The translations under genes were made by a program, and so were the position numbers. 64,000 nucleotides of DNA. It comes from Liopterus haemorrhoidalis (Eukaryota > Arthropoda > Insecta > Coleoptera > Dytiscidae). The stretch spans positions 35,691,916 to 35,755,915 of the forward strand of contig OZ020612.1 in assembly GCA_963971575.1 (NCBI GenBank), read 5' to 3'. Below, one piece after another: positions 46,126 to 56,712 of this stretch; the stretch's first letter is position 1, and each line of letters opens with the position of its first letter. Under the pieces are notes generated by a model. That model was not told where the DNA came from and ran no database searches. It worked only from the letters and a program-made list of their open reading frames with translations.

Positions 46126-46464
46126 GTATGTTATAATATACATCTTTGTAGTTTAATTTCTTTAGTACAGTAGCTTATTGTTAAAGAAGGCATTTCTCAG
46201 GAAAATGGGTTATTTATGTTACTATTTAGTAGTAATCTCAATTACTACTTGGATTTAGACATGAGTTATGTTTAAAGTTATCCCTTATTGATGGTATTTT
46301 TTTATTTTAACTGAATTAAGCTTTTAATTCTTTTTCTGATATAGTTTTGCATGGGCATTTCTTAATCTTATTATGCCGATAGTAAAATGCCTTTAACTTT
46401 TATGCAGCCTTTTACCTTTGCCTACCGTTTGTGATGTTCTGTGATTGCTACTACGTTCCAATTC

Positions 46465-46924
46465 GTATTGAGAACTGACACGCTCGAATACGCATTCTGG
46501 TGGTCATATATTGTACTAGACACCCTATAGTGCGTTCAAAGGTGAGTTTGCAGTACAGGGCATATGGAGTAGTTCTTTTTCATACTCTCTAATGGGTTTA
46601 CACAATGACACTATCCTTTTCTTGCTTGTCGACGTTGCCAGCTCTAAAACGCGCTGATCTGTGAAGACGCAGTATTCTACAAATGGCCATTTGTTTTTGT
46701 TGACTGTTATTTTGAGTTTTATAAGAGTTGATTTTTGTAAATCTTACGAGTTTTTCATATTATTATAATTGACACATTTGACACTTTTACAACATTTGGC
46801 AACACCGCTCCCATTTTCCATAAGAGCTATATTGCAAACTCACCTTCGAACGCACTGTAGTACTGTTTGAACTTATTACGTATGTTTTTGTGTTGAATTT
46901 TTGTTAGTATATCGACAGAAGATG
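46465..46924 (+). repeat. Repeat shared with 30477-30602, with MITE insertion
   Basis: The left part (ATTGAGAACTGACACGCTCG through TATTGTACTA) and the right part (GTAGTACTGTTTGAACTTAT through TTTTTGTTAG) match the copy next to the gypsy element and are separated here by the MITE at 46528-46857. Confidence 0.75.
46528..46857. mobile_element. Tc1/mariner-type MITE, 330 bp
   Basis: The ends are TAGTGCGTTCAAAGGTGAGT and CAGTGCGTTCGAAGGTGAGT, inverted, flanked by TA (46526-46527 and 46858-46859). The related repeat at 30477-30602 lacks it. No coding capacity. Confidence 0.85.
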
Positions 46925-47153
46925 TGAAAAATTATAAAAGCAGATTATATTGTAGTGTTGCAATATGTAACTAATATACAATTTCGATACATATAATTGC
47001 AATATGTAACTAATATACAAAATATATACTAATAAAAGTTTCAGATATCTAAATCCTTTAATGTGCTTGTTATTAACAATTTTTTATTATGTGCCTTGTG
47101 GTTTTTGTTGATAAAATGATAATAATAATAAGTGCGATATTTCCGTTTTAGGT

Positions 47154-50100
47154 GGCGTCCACCATAGCCCCCAAGTATTCATCTTAGTAAATACTGCACC
47201 CGTGCCGTAGCCAGAATATCATCCGCGGAAAGGATAGAATCGAATGAAGAGAAGGTGCCTCTCCCTAAACGATGCTATACTCACCACCCGATTCCCACTG
47301 CCACAGATTTTTCGCTGTGTCTGCGCTGTAGACTGCGTTCAGTAAGTGTTTAGAGCGTCATTTAGTCAAGAACATAGTAATGTATTATATTTAATACATA
47401 ATAATGTAATATATTTATTTCTAATAGAAATCTTTGTAGATTCTGTAGTGAGGTTCTAATACTGAGGTAGCGTCCATACAACCCACCAATGGCGCCCAGC
47501 AGCAAAATACGCTAGCCTTGGAAGCCTTTTGAACCGGCCTAGTGACGACGCGCAGGCCCGGCCAAATTTTGCAATATCCTACGGTATATCATGGAGGAGA
47601 CAGCGAAGGTAGTAAAGCTGACCCCCCTACGAACTGGAAATAGTAACCTCGTCTATCAGGCTGACATTAACGATGCACAATAAATCTAAAAGATGTATAG
47701 AAATAATCGCCGAACGGGCAGTCAAGCTGTTGAAGGGTGATCAAATCCCCAGAGGCGAGGTTAGTTTTGATCACGCAACACTTCTCTGAAATGTGAAGCA
47801 ATCACCCCATCTCTCTACTCTCTACCAAACCGATGTCCATCCCCATCGCTCTTAGTTTGACCTGAATGATCTCTCTGTCCAGGAAGTCGCAGCAAGGTTA
47901 CGAAGAGTGGAGAACACCGTACCCAACACCGACCGCATTACCTATGCAATGTGGCGGCGTGCAGATCCAGAAGGTCAGATCCTGACTGCGGTGTGCAACA
48001 TATGTGTATGTCTGAGATTTAGACGTATACCGCAGGAGTGGAAAAAATCAAGAACAATCTTGATCCACAAAAAGGGTGACCGTCAATTCCTGACCAACTG
48101 GAGACCTATCTCCCTATCTAACACCATCTACAAGCTCTACGCTGGGTGTATAGCGGCCAGGCTCACAGCCTGGATCCTCCAAGACCAAGTGTTGCACCCA
48201 GCGCAAAAGGGTTTTCTGCCGCATGATGGTGTGTTTGCGCATAATTTCGTCCTCAAACACACATTAGAAAATGCGCGCAGAGGGAGGAGGCGACTGTGTG
48301 CCGCATGGTTGGACATAGCCAACGCGTTCGGCTCAGTCCCGCACGGCACAGTCGTCGATGCCGCACGCCACAGCGGAGTAGGTGAGTCTTTTGTTGATAT
48401 AATAACAGACATTCTGGCCAACAATAAGACTCAAGTACTGACATCGGGAGGGTCGACAGCGGAAATCACGGTGAAAGCGGGTGTTAAGCAAGGATGTCCA
48501 CTAAGCGGTCTACTATTCTGCCTGGCCATGGACCCTATAATCAGAGGCATCCAGGCTGATCACCCGCAACACCGTGTTCTCGCCTATGTAGACGATTTGG
48601 TGCTGCTTGCTGAAAGTCCGGAGGAACTACAAAACCACCTCGATGAGGTGGAGAGGAGAGCGGGAATGATCTCCCTGCAATTTAATGCAAATAAATGTCA
48701 CACGCTACATGTGAGAACCACACCAGCTCTAGGCGTCTATGACACCCAGTTCTCCATTGCAGGACAGATAATACCGAGATTCGAGAGCATCTCCGACTAC
48801 GAGACCTTCCTCGGAGCACCAGAAGGATTCTCGGTAATCCCGCACAACAAACCCCTCATCGAACTGGCCAAATTTGGTCTAGTTGTCCTCCGCTTCAAGC
48901 TAGCACCATGGCAGCGACTGGACGCTCTCCACACGTTCGTAGTCAGCTGCGGTACATTCCAGATGCGGATGGGCGTCTTCACAAAGACACAGTGGGGCGA
49001 AATTGATCAGATCTTTCGCCCCGAAATTAAAAGAACGCTCAATGTACCGCAGGAGGCTGCGAACGAGTACGTGTACGGGTCAACGCAAGCAGGACTTGGC
49101 GGCATGCCGCTACTAGCCGAGTCATCGGATCTCGCTCTTATAGACTCAGCATTCAAACTACTGAGCTCGCGAGATCCGAGAATCTGCAACCTTGCGATCC
49201 GGCACCTGCAAGCTGTAGTCTCGTACCGTACTAGAGAAGATCCCTCGGACGAGACAATGGGGAGATACCTGTCGGGAGACAATGGAGCTCCATTTGACGG
49301 AAGAACCGACGAGTTGCGCACGGTATGGTCCTCCGCTAGGCTGGCATCCAGACTCCTTGATGTCACCTGATGGTTCGACTAGAATGTCCCTCATCTGCAG
49401 TCTGGCGCCAACAACATCTCGGCATTACAGCGCGGTAAACTTATAGCCATCATAAGAGATACCCGCAACAAAGTCAGACTGCATAGACTCCTGGACCTAC
49501 GCAGTCAGGGCAAGGCGATGGAGTGTGTTGCCACGGATCCAAAAAACACACATTTTATCCGTGACGGCACATTCACTCGCTTTGCAGACTGGCGATTCGT
49601 TCACCGAGCGCGACTCAATCTTCTGCCATTAAACGCCAACAACCGACAGGAGGAGGCGGACAAGCGGTGCCGCAGATGCGGCTACGTTCTGGAGTCGCTA
49701 CCACATGTTATGTGCCACTGCATGCGATACTCTGCAGAATACAAGAAGAGGCATGATGCCATCCTCGACCGCATCCACCAGGCGGCAAGAGCTACTCATT
49801 CGGTTCTACTAAGGGACCGAATAGTACCCGCGACGCGTCTTAGTCCTGATCTGGTCATAGCGAAGGGCAGGCGTCTACACATATTGGACGTCACAATGCC
49901 CTTCGAGAACAGGTTGGAGGCGTTCCGTGCCGCTCGAGAGGAGAAGCTGCAGAAGTATCGCCTCCTGATTGACGTCTACAAAGACCGGGGATACACTGAG
50001 GTCACCGTGGAGGCCGTAATAGTTGGTCTCCTCGGTGCATGGGATAAGGCAAACGATCTCAAGATCTGTACCCGGTCATACTTAAAATTTATGAAGAAGT

Positions 50101-50337
50101 TAAGTATAAGTGATGCAATCAGGTGGAGCAGAGACATCTATGTCAGGCACATAACTGGGATGCGACCAAGAGAGGAAAATAGCACGAGTTCGGTTGATGA
50201 TTAGTACCATCTACGCTATGTTCTTATTTTATTTATCTATTTATATGTATATTTTTTTCCTTTTCTTTTATATAACTCAATTCTATAAAATACACTCTTT
50301 CTAAAAATTTATGTATCAATTTTAAAGATAATAAAGG
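47154..50337 (+). mobile_element. Utopia: Second Utopia element, decayed, lacking an upstream U2 5' flank
   Basis: Matches the full-length Utopia in the same order but with very uneven conservation. From about 47154 to 47880 only patches resemble the zinc-finger and linker coding region (CCCTAAACGATGCTATACTC onward), with many indels and an AT-rich insert near 47380-47430. From about 47885 to 50204 similarity is high. The 3' UTR ends ATAATAAAGG and joins the U2-derived array directly. No U2 sequence precedes the 5' side. The left boundary is approximate. Confidence 0.88.
47907..50204 (+). pseudogene. Utopia ORF, RT and endonuclease part, two nonsense codons
   Basis: One frame runs through the RT and restriction-like endonuclease domains, broken only by TGA at 49368-49370 (TGG in the intact copy) and TAG eleven bases further (CAG in the intact copy). 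RT motifs are LIHKKGDRQFLTNWRPISL, GVKQGCPLSG and YVDD instead of YADD. The C-terminal part (from 49518) keeps CRRCGYVLES, HVMCHC, the PD of the endonuclease motif (SPDLV rather than RPDLV) and LDVTMPFENR. The zinc-finger N-terminus is lost, so it cannot act on its own. Confidence 0.9.
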
Positions 50338-52998
50338 TGCTTCTCGGCCTATGGCTAAGATTAAAGTGTATCATCGTTTCTCGGCCAATGGCTAAGATCA
50401 AAGTATATAATCGTTTCTCGGCCAATGGCTAAGATCAAAGTATATAATCGTTTCTCGGCCTATGGCTAAGATCAAAGTGTATCATTGCTTCTCGGCCTAT
50501 GGCTAAGATCGAAGTATATCATTGCTTCTCGGCTTATGGCTAAGATCAAAGTGTTCCATCGTTTCTCGGCCTATGGCTAAGATCAAAGTGTATCATCGTT
50601 TCTCGGCCTATGGCTAAGATCAAAGTGTATCATCGTTTCTCAGCCTATGGCTAAGATCAAAGTGTATCATCGTTTCTCAGCCTATGGCTAAGATCAAAGT
50701 GTATCATCGTTTCTCGGCCTATGGCTAAGATCAAAGTGTATCATCGTTTCTCGGCCTATGGCTAAGATCAAAGTGTTCCATCGTTTCTCGGCCTATGGCT
50801 AAGATCAAAGTGTATCATAGTTTCTCAGCCTATGGCTAAGATCGAAGTGTATCATTGCTTCTCGGCCTATGGCTAAGATCGAAGTGTATCATTGCTTCTC
50901 GGCCTATGGCTAAGATCAAAGTGTATCATTGCTTCTCGGCCTATGGCTAAGATCGAAGTGTATCATCGCTTCTCGGCCCATGGCTAAGATCAACGTGTAT
51001 CATCGTTTCTCGGCTTATGGCTAAGATCAAAGTGTATCATTGCTTCTCGGCCTATGGCTAAGATCGAAGTGTATAATTGCTTCTCGGCCTATGGCTAAGA
51101 TCAAAGTGTATCATCGTTTCTCGGCCTATGACTAAGATCAAAGTGTATCATCGTTTCTCAGCCTATGGCTAAGATCAAAGTGTATCATTGCTTCTCGGCA
51201 TATGGTTAAGATCGAAGTGTATCATTGCTTCTCGGCCTATGGCTAAGATCCAAGTGTATCATCATTTCTCGGCCTATGGCTAAGATCAAAGTGTATCATT
51301 GCTTCTCGGCCTATGGCTAAGATCAAAGTGTATCATCGTTTCTCGGCCTATGGCTAAGATCAAAGTGTATCATCGTTTCTCAGCCTATGGCTAAGATCAA
51401 AGTGTATCATTGCTTCTCGGCCTATGGCTAAGATCAAAGTGTATAATCGTTTCTCGGCCTATGGCTAAGATCAAAGTGTATCATTGCTTCTCGGCCTATG
51501 GCTAAGATCAAAGTGTATCATCGTTTCTCGGCCTATGGCTAAGATCAAAGTGTATCATCGTTTCTCAGCCTATGGCTAAGATCAAAGTGTATAATTGCTT
51601 CTCGGCCTATGGCTAAGAGCAAAGTGTATAATCGTTTCTCGGCCTATGGCTAAGATCAAAGTGTATCATTGCTTCTCGGCCTATGGCTAAGATCAAAGTG
51701 TATCATCGTTTCTCGGCCTATGGCTAAGATCAAAGTGTATCATTGCTTCTCGGCCTATGGCTAAGATCAAAGTGTATCATCGTTTCTCGGCCTATGGCTA
51801 AGATCAAAGTGTATCATCGTTTCTCAGCCTATGGCTAAGATCGAAGTGTATAATTGCTTCTCAGCCTATGGCTAAGATCGAAGTGTATAATTGCTTCTCG
51901 GCCTATGGCTAAGATCAAAGTGTATCATCGTTTCTCGGCCTATGGCTAAGATTAAAGTGTATCATCGCTTTACGGCCTATGGCTAAGATCGAAGTGTATC
52001 ATTGCTTCTCGGCCTATGGCTAAGATCGAAGTGTATAATTGCTTCTCAGCCTATGGCTAAGATCGAAGTGTATAATTGCTTCTCGGCCTATGGCTAAGAT
52101 CAAAGTGTATCATCGCTTCTCGGCCTATGGCTAAGATCGAAGTGTATCATCGCTTCTCGGCCTATGGCTAAGATCGAAGTGTATAATTTCTTCTCAGCCT
52201 ATGGCTAAGATCGAAGTGTATAATTGCTTCTCGGCCTATGGCTAAGATCAAAGTGTATCATCGCTTCTCGGCCTATGGCTAAGATCGAAGTGTATAATTG
52301 CTCTCGGCCTATGGCTAAGATCGAAGTGTATCATCGCTTCTCGGCCTATGGCTAAGATCGAAGTGTATAATTGCTTCTCGGCCTATGGCTAAGATCGAAG
52401 TGTATCATCGCTTCTCGGCCTATGGCTAAGATCGAATTGTATAATTGCTTCTCGGCCTATGGCTAAGATCGAAGTGTATCATCGCTTCTCGGCCTATGGC
52501 TAAGATCGAAGTGTATAATTTCTTCTCGGCCTATGGCTAAGATCGTAGGGTATCATTGCTTCTCGGCCTATGGCTAAGGTCAAAGTGTATCATCGTTTCT
52601 CGGCCTATGGCTAAGATTAAAGTGTATCATCGCTTTACGGCCTATGGCTAAGATCGAAGTGTATCATCGCTTCTCGGCCTATGGCTAAGATCGAAGTGTA
52701 TAATTGCTTCTCGGCCTATGGCTAAGGTCAAAGTGTATCATCGTTTCTCGGCCTATGGCTAAGATTAAAGTGTATCATCGCTTTACGGCCTATGGCTAAG
52801 ATCGAAGTGTATCATCGCTTCTCGGCCTATGGCTAAGATCGAAGTGTATAGTTGCTTCTCGGCCTATGGCTAAGATCGAAGTGTATAATTTCTTCTCGGC
52901 CTATGGCTAAGATCGAAGTGTATAATTGCTTCTCGGCCTATGGCTAAGATTAAAGTTTATCATCGTTTCTCGGCCTATGGCTAAGATCAAAGTGTATC
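50338..52998 (+). repeat. Minisatellite of U2 snRNA 5' ends, about 72 units of 37 bp
   Basis: The unit reads ATCGCTTCTCGGCCTATGGC, then TAAGATCAAAGTGTATC: U2 nt 1-35 followed by TC, equivalent to nt 1-40 with one GTA of GTAGTA deleted. The period is 37 bases throughout, with one 36-base unit seen near 52299. Common variants are C5T (CGTTTCTC), TGCTTCTC, ATCGAAG for ATCAAAG, TATAAT for TATCAT, and CTTTACGG. The head joins the 3' end of the second Utopia; the tail fades into a deleted unit (TCGCTATAGCTAAATAT). No unit continues into the rest of U2. Confidence 0.97.
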
Positions 52999-53200
52999 TC
53001 GCTATAGCTAAATATTAATAATATTTAGTTAATAAAATAATATAAAAGTGTTAAGTGATAAGAGGACTCTAACGTTTACTCATATTTACAAATAAATGTT
53101 TACAGTGCAAAGAGCAAGGGCTCGATACATTCCTAGTGGCATGTAATACTATATAAATCATGCATCAAAATTCCAAGTAATGCACATTAAGCGTTTACGA
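52999..53200. other. Flank between array and mariner
   Basis: Begins with a decayed array unit and then AT-rich sequence. Nothing else recognised. Confidence 0.4.
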
Positions 53201-53593
53201 AAATTTTACCGGTTGCACCGACAGCGTTCGAAAAGGTAGTAATTTGAAAAGGTAGCGTAGTTTGTGAAAAAATGGATACTACTCGAAGGTTTTCGTTGGA
53301 TGATTTTTTACGATTTTAGTAAAGGCCTAATTCAACAACAATGCATAGATTCGCTTCGTTCAACTTTTGGTAATGAAACTCCATCAGAAAAGACTGTTTA
53401 CAATTGGTTTGCAGAATTTCGTCGTGGTAGTGCATCCGTCAGTGATGAATCTCGTGAAGGTCGACCAAAATCGGTTGTGATTCAAAAAACATCGATGCTG
53501 TGCGCAAAATGATTGAAGAAGATCGGCATATCACAGAATGCAATACATTCGATTTTGCATGAACATTTAGCTGTGAAAAAGATCTGTTCCCGA

Positions 53594-53833
53594 CAGGAGC
53601 GCACACAAGGGGGGGGGGGTCCGGACCCCCCCCGTACTTCGAGAAGTGAGGCCTTTTTTTTTGCTCTTCACTTAAAATTTAGAAGTGAGGACCTTTTTTT
53701 TGCTCTTCACTTAAAACTTAGAAGGGAGGACCTTTTTTTTTGCTCTTCACTTGAAATTGATATTTTGCCCTGTGTTTATAAAAATTATGTATAATAGGAC
53801 CCCCCCCAAGCCAAAAATCTGTGTGCGCCCCTG
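53594..53833. mobile_element. hAT-type MITE in the mariner pseudogene
   Basis: The ends are CAGGAGCGCACACA and CAGGGGCGCACACA, inverted, with a perfect 8-bp duplication GTTCCCGA (53586-53593 and 53834-53841). The interior has three GTGAGGACC plus T-run modules like the elements at 1771 and 4830. Confidence 0.92.
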
Positions 53834-54104
53834 GTTCCCGATGGATTTCGCATAATTTGACCGAAGCTAAAAAAAAGACTCGTGTTGATTGGAGTAAGGG
53901 AATGCTAAAAAAATTCAACCTAGGCACTGCAAAATCCGTAAACAACATCATTACAGGGGACGAAACTTGGATATATTCATATGAACCGGAAACTAAGCTA
54001 CAATCCACTGTTTGGATATTCCAAGATGAACTGAAACTCACAAAAGTTGTTCGTTCACGAAGCACTTCCAAGAAAATAATCGCGTTTTTTCGGTTGTGCT
54101 GGAA

Positions 54105-54284
54105 ATTAAAAGAAAAAATTAAATTTTTACCCGTTTTTGCTTTTAATATTACAATAAACTTAATTATTAAACAATAAATTATTAAGAACATTTAAAATAA
54201 TATTTCAAAAATTTTCTTGGGGGGTCCAGAAAATATTTTATGCTAGTTGGGGGATCCTGAGTATAAAAAGGTTAAGAACCGCTG
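54105..54284. mobile_element. Probable truncated hAT insertion in the mariner pseudogene
   Basis: The mariner frame is lost near 54105 and resumes at GCGTTAGAGGATCAGAGAAC (54283 onward). The intervening sequence ends GGTTAAGAACCGCTG, a typical hAT-like terminus (CAGCGGTTCTTAACC inverted). The left end was not identified. Confidence 0.5.
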
Positions 54285-54868
54285 CGTTAGAGGATCAGAG
54301 AACAGTTAATGCTAAATGGTATGCAACAATTTTTTTGCCAGAAGTCATCGACAAATACAGGAAAACAACCATAAATGTCGCATCATCTTCATAATGGCAA
54401 TGCAAGCTCCCATACAGCACGTCAAACAATTGATTATTTGAAGGAGAAAAACATCGAATTAATGTTTCATTGCGCGTATTCACCTGATTTATCCCCTAAC
54501 GACTTTTTTTTTGTTCCCTAATGTCAAACAAAAAATGCGTGGACAGCGATTTTCATCATCCCAAGAAGCTGTTGAAGCCATCGAAAATCATGTTTTTGGG
54601 ATACTAACTTCAAATGTTGTGTATAACAGTTTGTTCCAAAAAAATTTTTTTTCTTTCTTAGTTTTTGTAAAAACTTAAAAGGTAGCTGTCGTATTATACC
54701 GAAGTAACCGGGTGCATCAACCGGGTAGATAATTTATAAATCGGCTTTATGTCGGTAGACGCCATTAAGCACACGATTCTGGCACGAAATTCAAAAGTTT
54801 GTGACAAAAAATTTACTCATTTTGTATTTTGTTAAATATATCTGTCGAAGAATCGGCTTAAGATGCTA

Positions 54869-54871
<3 letters not shown>

Positions 54872-54945
<74 letters not shown>
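54872..54945. repeat. (TA)n microsatellite
   Basis: An uninterrupted alternating TA run of about 70 bases. Confidence 0.97.
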
Positions 54946-54947
<2 letters not shown>

Positions 54948-55931
54948 CATTCTTCTCTGTGACGTGGAAATATGGGCCCTTGATCAAACTAAATACGTAC
55001 GAAATCCTGAAATGTGTAAAAATTCATAGTTATTATACCATGGATTTTTTTATTTACAAATAAATATTATTTCACAAAATTGTAGCGAACCGGTAACGTT
55101 ACTTTATAACGTACCATTTATTGTCCACTAGGTAGCGAGCCTGTGGTATTATATTATGTCTAATCTCAAACTGAAATGAGATATCTGACTAAAGGAGATC
55201 GGGTAGTAGGCGTGAGTGTGATCCAGGGTTCATCAGTACGATATGTGAATTAAATGATATGTATTTGAACTTACCAACCGACTGAACAGGCATCTTGTAT
55301 TTAAGTTTGGATCTAAGCTGTTCACTTAAGTTTAAATGTGAAGGTTTTACACTCGTTAACACGGTTTAAAATTAATGAATTAAATTTATTAACAGTAATA
55401 TTTACAAAGAAGTTAAGATATTTAAAATGTATTCAAAGATTAAAAGATTAAACAAACGGAATCAAGTTGTCCACCAGAATGCCGAACCAGTCCCTCTACG
55501 AATGCCACTACTTAGTTCTTACTACTAACAAGACCGAATACTATCTGATCTCCTCTTCAGAGAGTCGTGTGTTTTTGTAAGGCATTTCAGGGCGTTTCGA
55601 AGAAAAAGGGAAAAAGGTTGTTCAAGGAACTGCCAAAGTTATTAAATAATAAATTTGAACAAATGGCTCCTTGAACAATAAACTTTAAAAAATATTTTAA
55701 AGTTACGTGTCGTAAACATAAAATTTCTAAAATTTTATTATCTATTTGAATTCTCAAAAAATATACCCTTTTAAAAATTTCAAGAAATGCCTTTCAAAGG
55801 AATTCTCCCGACGGGTGTTTGTGAAAGTTTCTGATGGACTACTCGTTTCGTTACACTAGATGTTTAACATAGGATGTTAAACTCAGGGTAAGAATGTTAG
55901 TGTTAAAGCGCGTAACTTCAGTTAAACAGCC
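54946..55931. other. AT-rich interval, nothing recognised
   Basis: No gene or repeat family could be supported. It ends with short TGTTAAAC-type repeats. Confidence 0.4.
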
Positions 55932-55934
55932 TAA

Positions 55935-56467
55935 TGCCTGGGCCACACTTGCGTTATATGCTTCGCCGATAATTGCGCGCTATATAAACTCGTGGTAAAC
56001 TGCATCTATCGATATCGTGCTAAAGCGCAACTTGTGGCCATACCTGCGTTTTCGCCGCTACACTTTATTTACGTTTACAAGGTATACGCGTATTTATTTT
56101 GCTGTAAATTAAATAAAATTATGGTGTATATCCATCATAACTGCATCCTAAAATTATTTTTTACATTTAATTTTACAAATCCAAACATAATCTTATCTGA
56201 TTTGACACAAATAAGTTGTAAAGAAATATGTATAACTTAACCTCAAATGATGCCGGATAAACAACAATACGCGCCACAGAACATATTACGCTCTGCGCTA
56301 AGTTCCTTTGATGTGCGCTCTAAAACCGCCACTTCAGTTATCGTCATGTGTCTAGTGGCGCGCACTGCTAATATTGTGAACGCAAACCGATAGTAGCTGT
56401 CCACATTAGCGTTTATGTCACGTTAAACCGAAGTTTAGCGACGATATATGCAGGTGTAGCCCAGGCA
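55935..56467. mobile_element. PIF/Harbinger-type MITE
   Basis: The ends are TGCCTGGGCCACACTTGCG and TGCCTGGGCTACACCTGCA, inverted, flanked by TAA (55932-55934 and 56468-56470). Non-coding. Confidence 0.75.
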
Positions 56468-56567
56468 TAAGTTTAACACAGAGATCTCTGTGTTAAAGTT
56501 AGTACGCAATGCCAACATAATTTCTAATACTATTTGAATTTGTGCTATCAACATTTTATATTATCAA

Positions 56568-56712
56568 CAGAGCCGCAGTAAGGAAAACTTGCGCAAAATT
56601 TTAATTTGCGCCCACTACAAAAAAAAAACACATTTTTATTAGCGTCAGCACCCCTTTCCTTAGTGCGCCCGGGGCCCTCGCCTCCTCCGCCCCCCCTCTT
56701 ACTGGGGCTCTG
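56568..56712. mobile_element. Short hAT-type MITE
   Basis: The ends are CAGAGCCGCAGTAAGG and CAGAGCCCCAGTAAG, inverted. The flanking octamers ATTATCAA and ATTATCGT agree at 6 of 8 positions. 145 bases. Confidence 0.7.

Larger units (their letters stand above)
53201..54725 (+). pseudogene. Mariner transposase pseudogene with nested insertions
   Basis: Diverged terminal sequences TTTACCGGTTGCACC-like and TACCCGGTTGATGC-like lie at the two ends. The first ORF (53264-53512) encodes the helix-turn-helix half (QQQCIDSLRSTFGNETPSEK, then SREGRPKSVV). The second (53821-54177) holds GDETWIYSYEPE, the first catalytic Asp. A third piece near 54375-54510 reads LHNGNASSHTA where the family has an Asp before NASSH, then YSPDLSPNDF with the third Asp. 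It is split by a hAT MITE (53594-53833) and by another insert ending at 54284, and it carries frameshifts. Dead. Confidence 0.88.

Noticed and set aside
50338..52998. Could the regularly spaced array be a CRISPR array?
   Set aside because: There are no unique spacers: the units are contiguous, nearly identical 37-mers of U2 sequence in a eukaryotic context.
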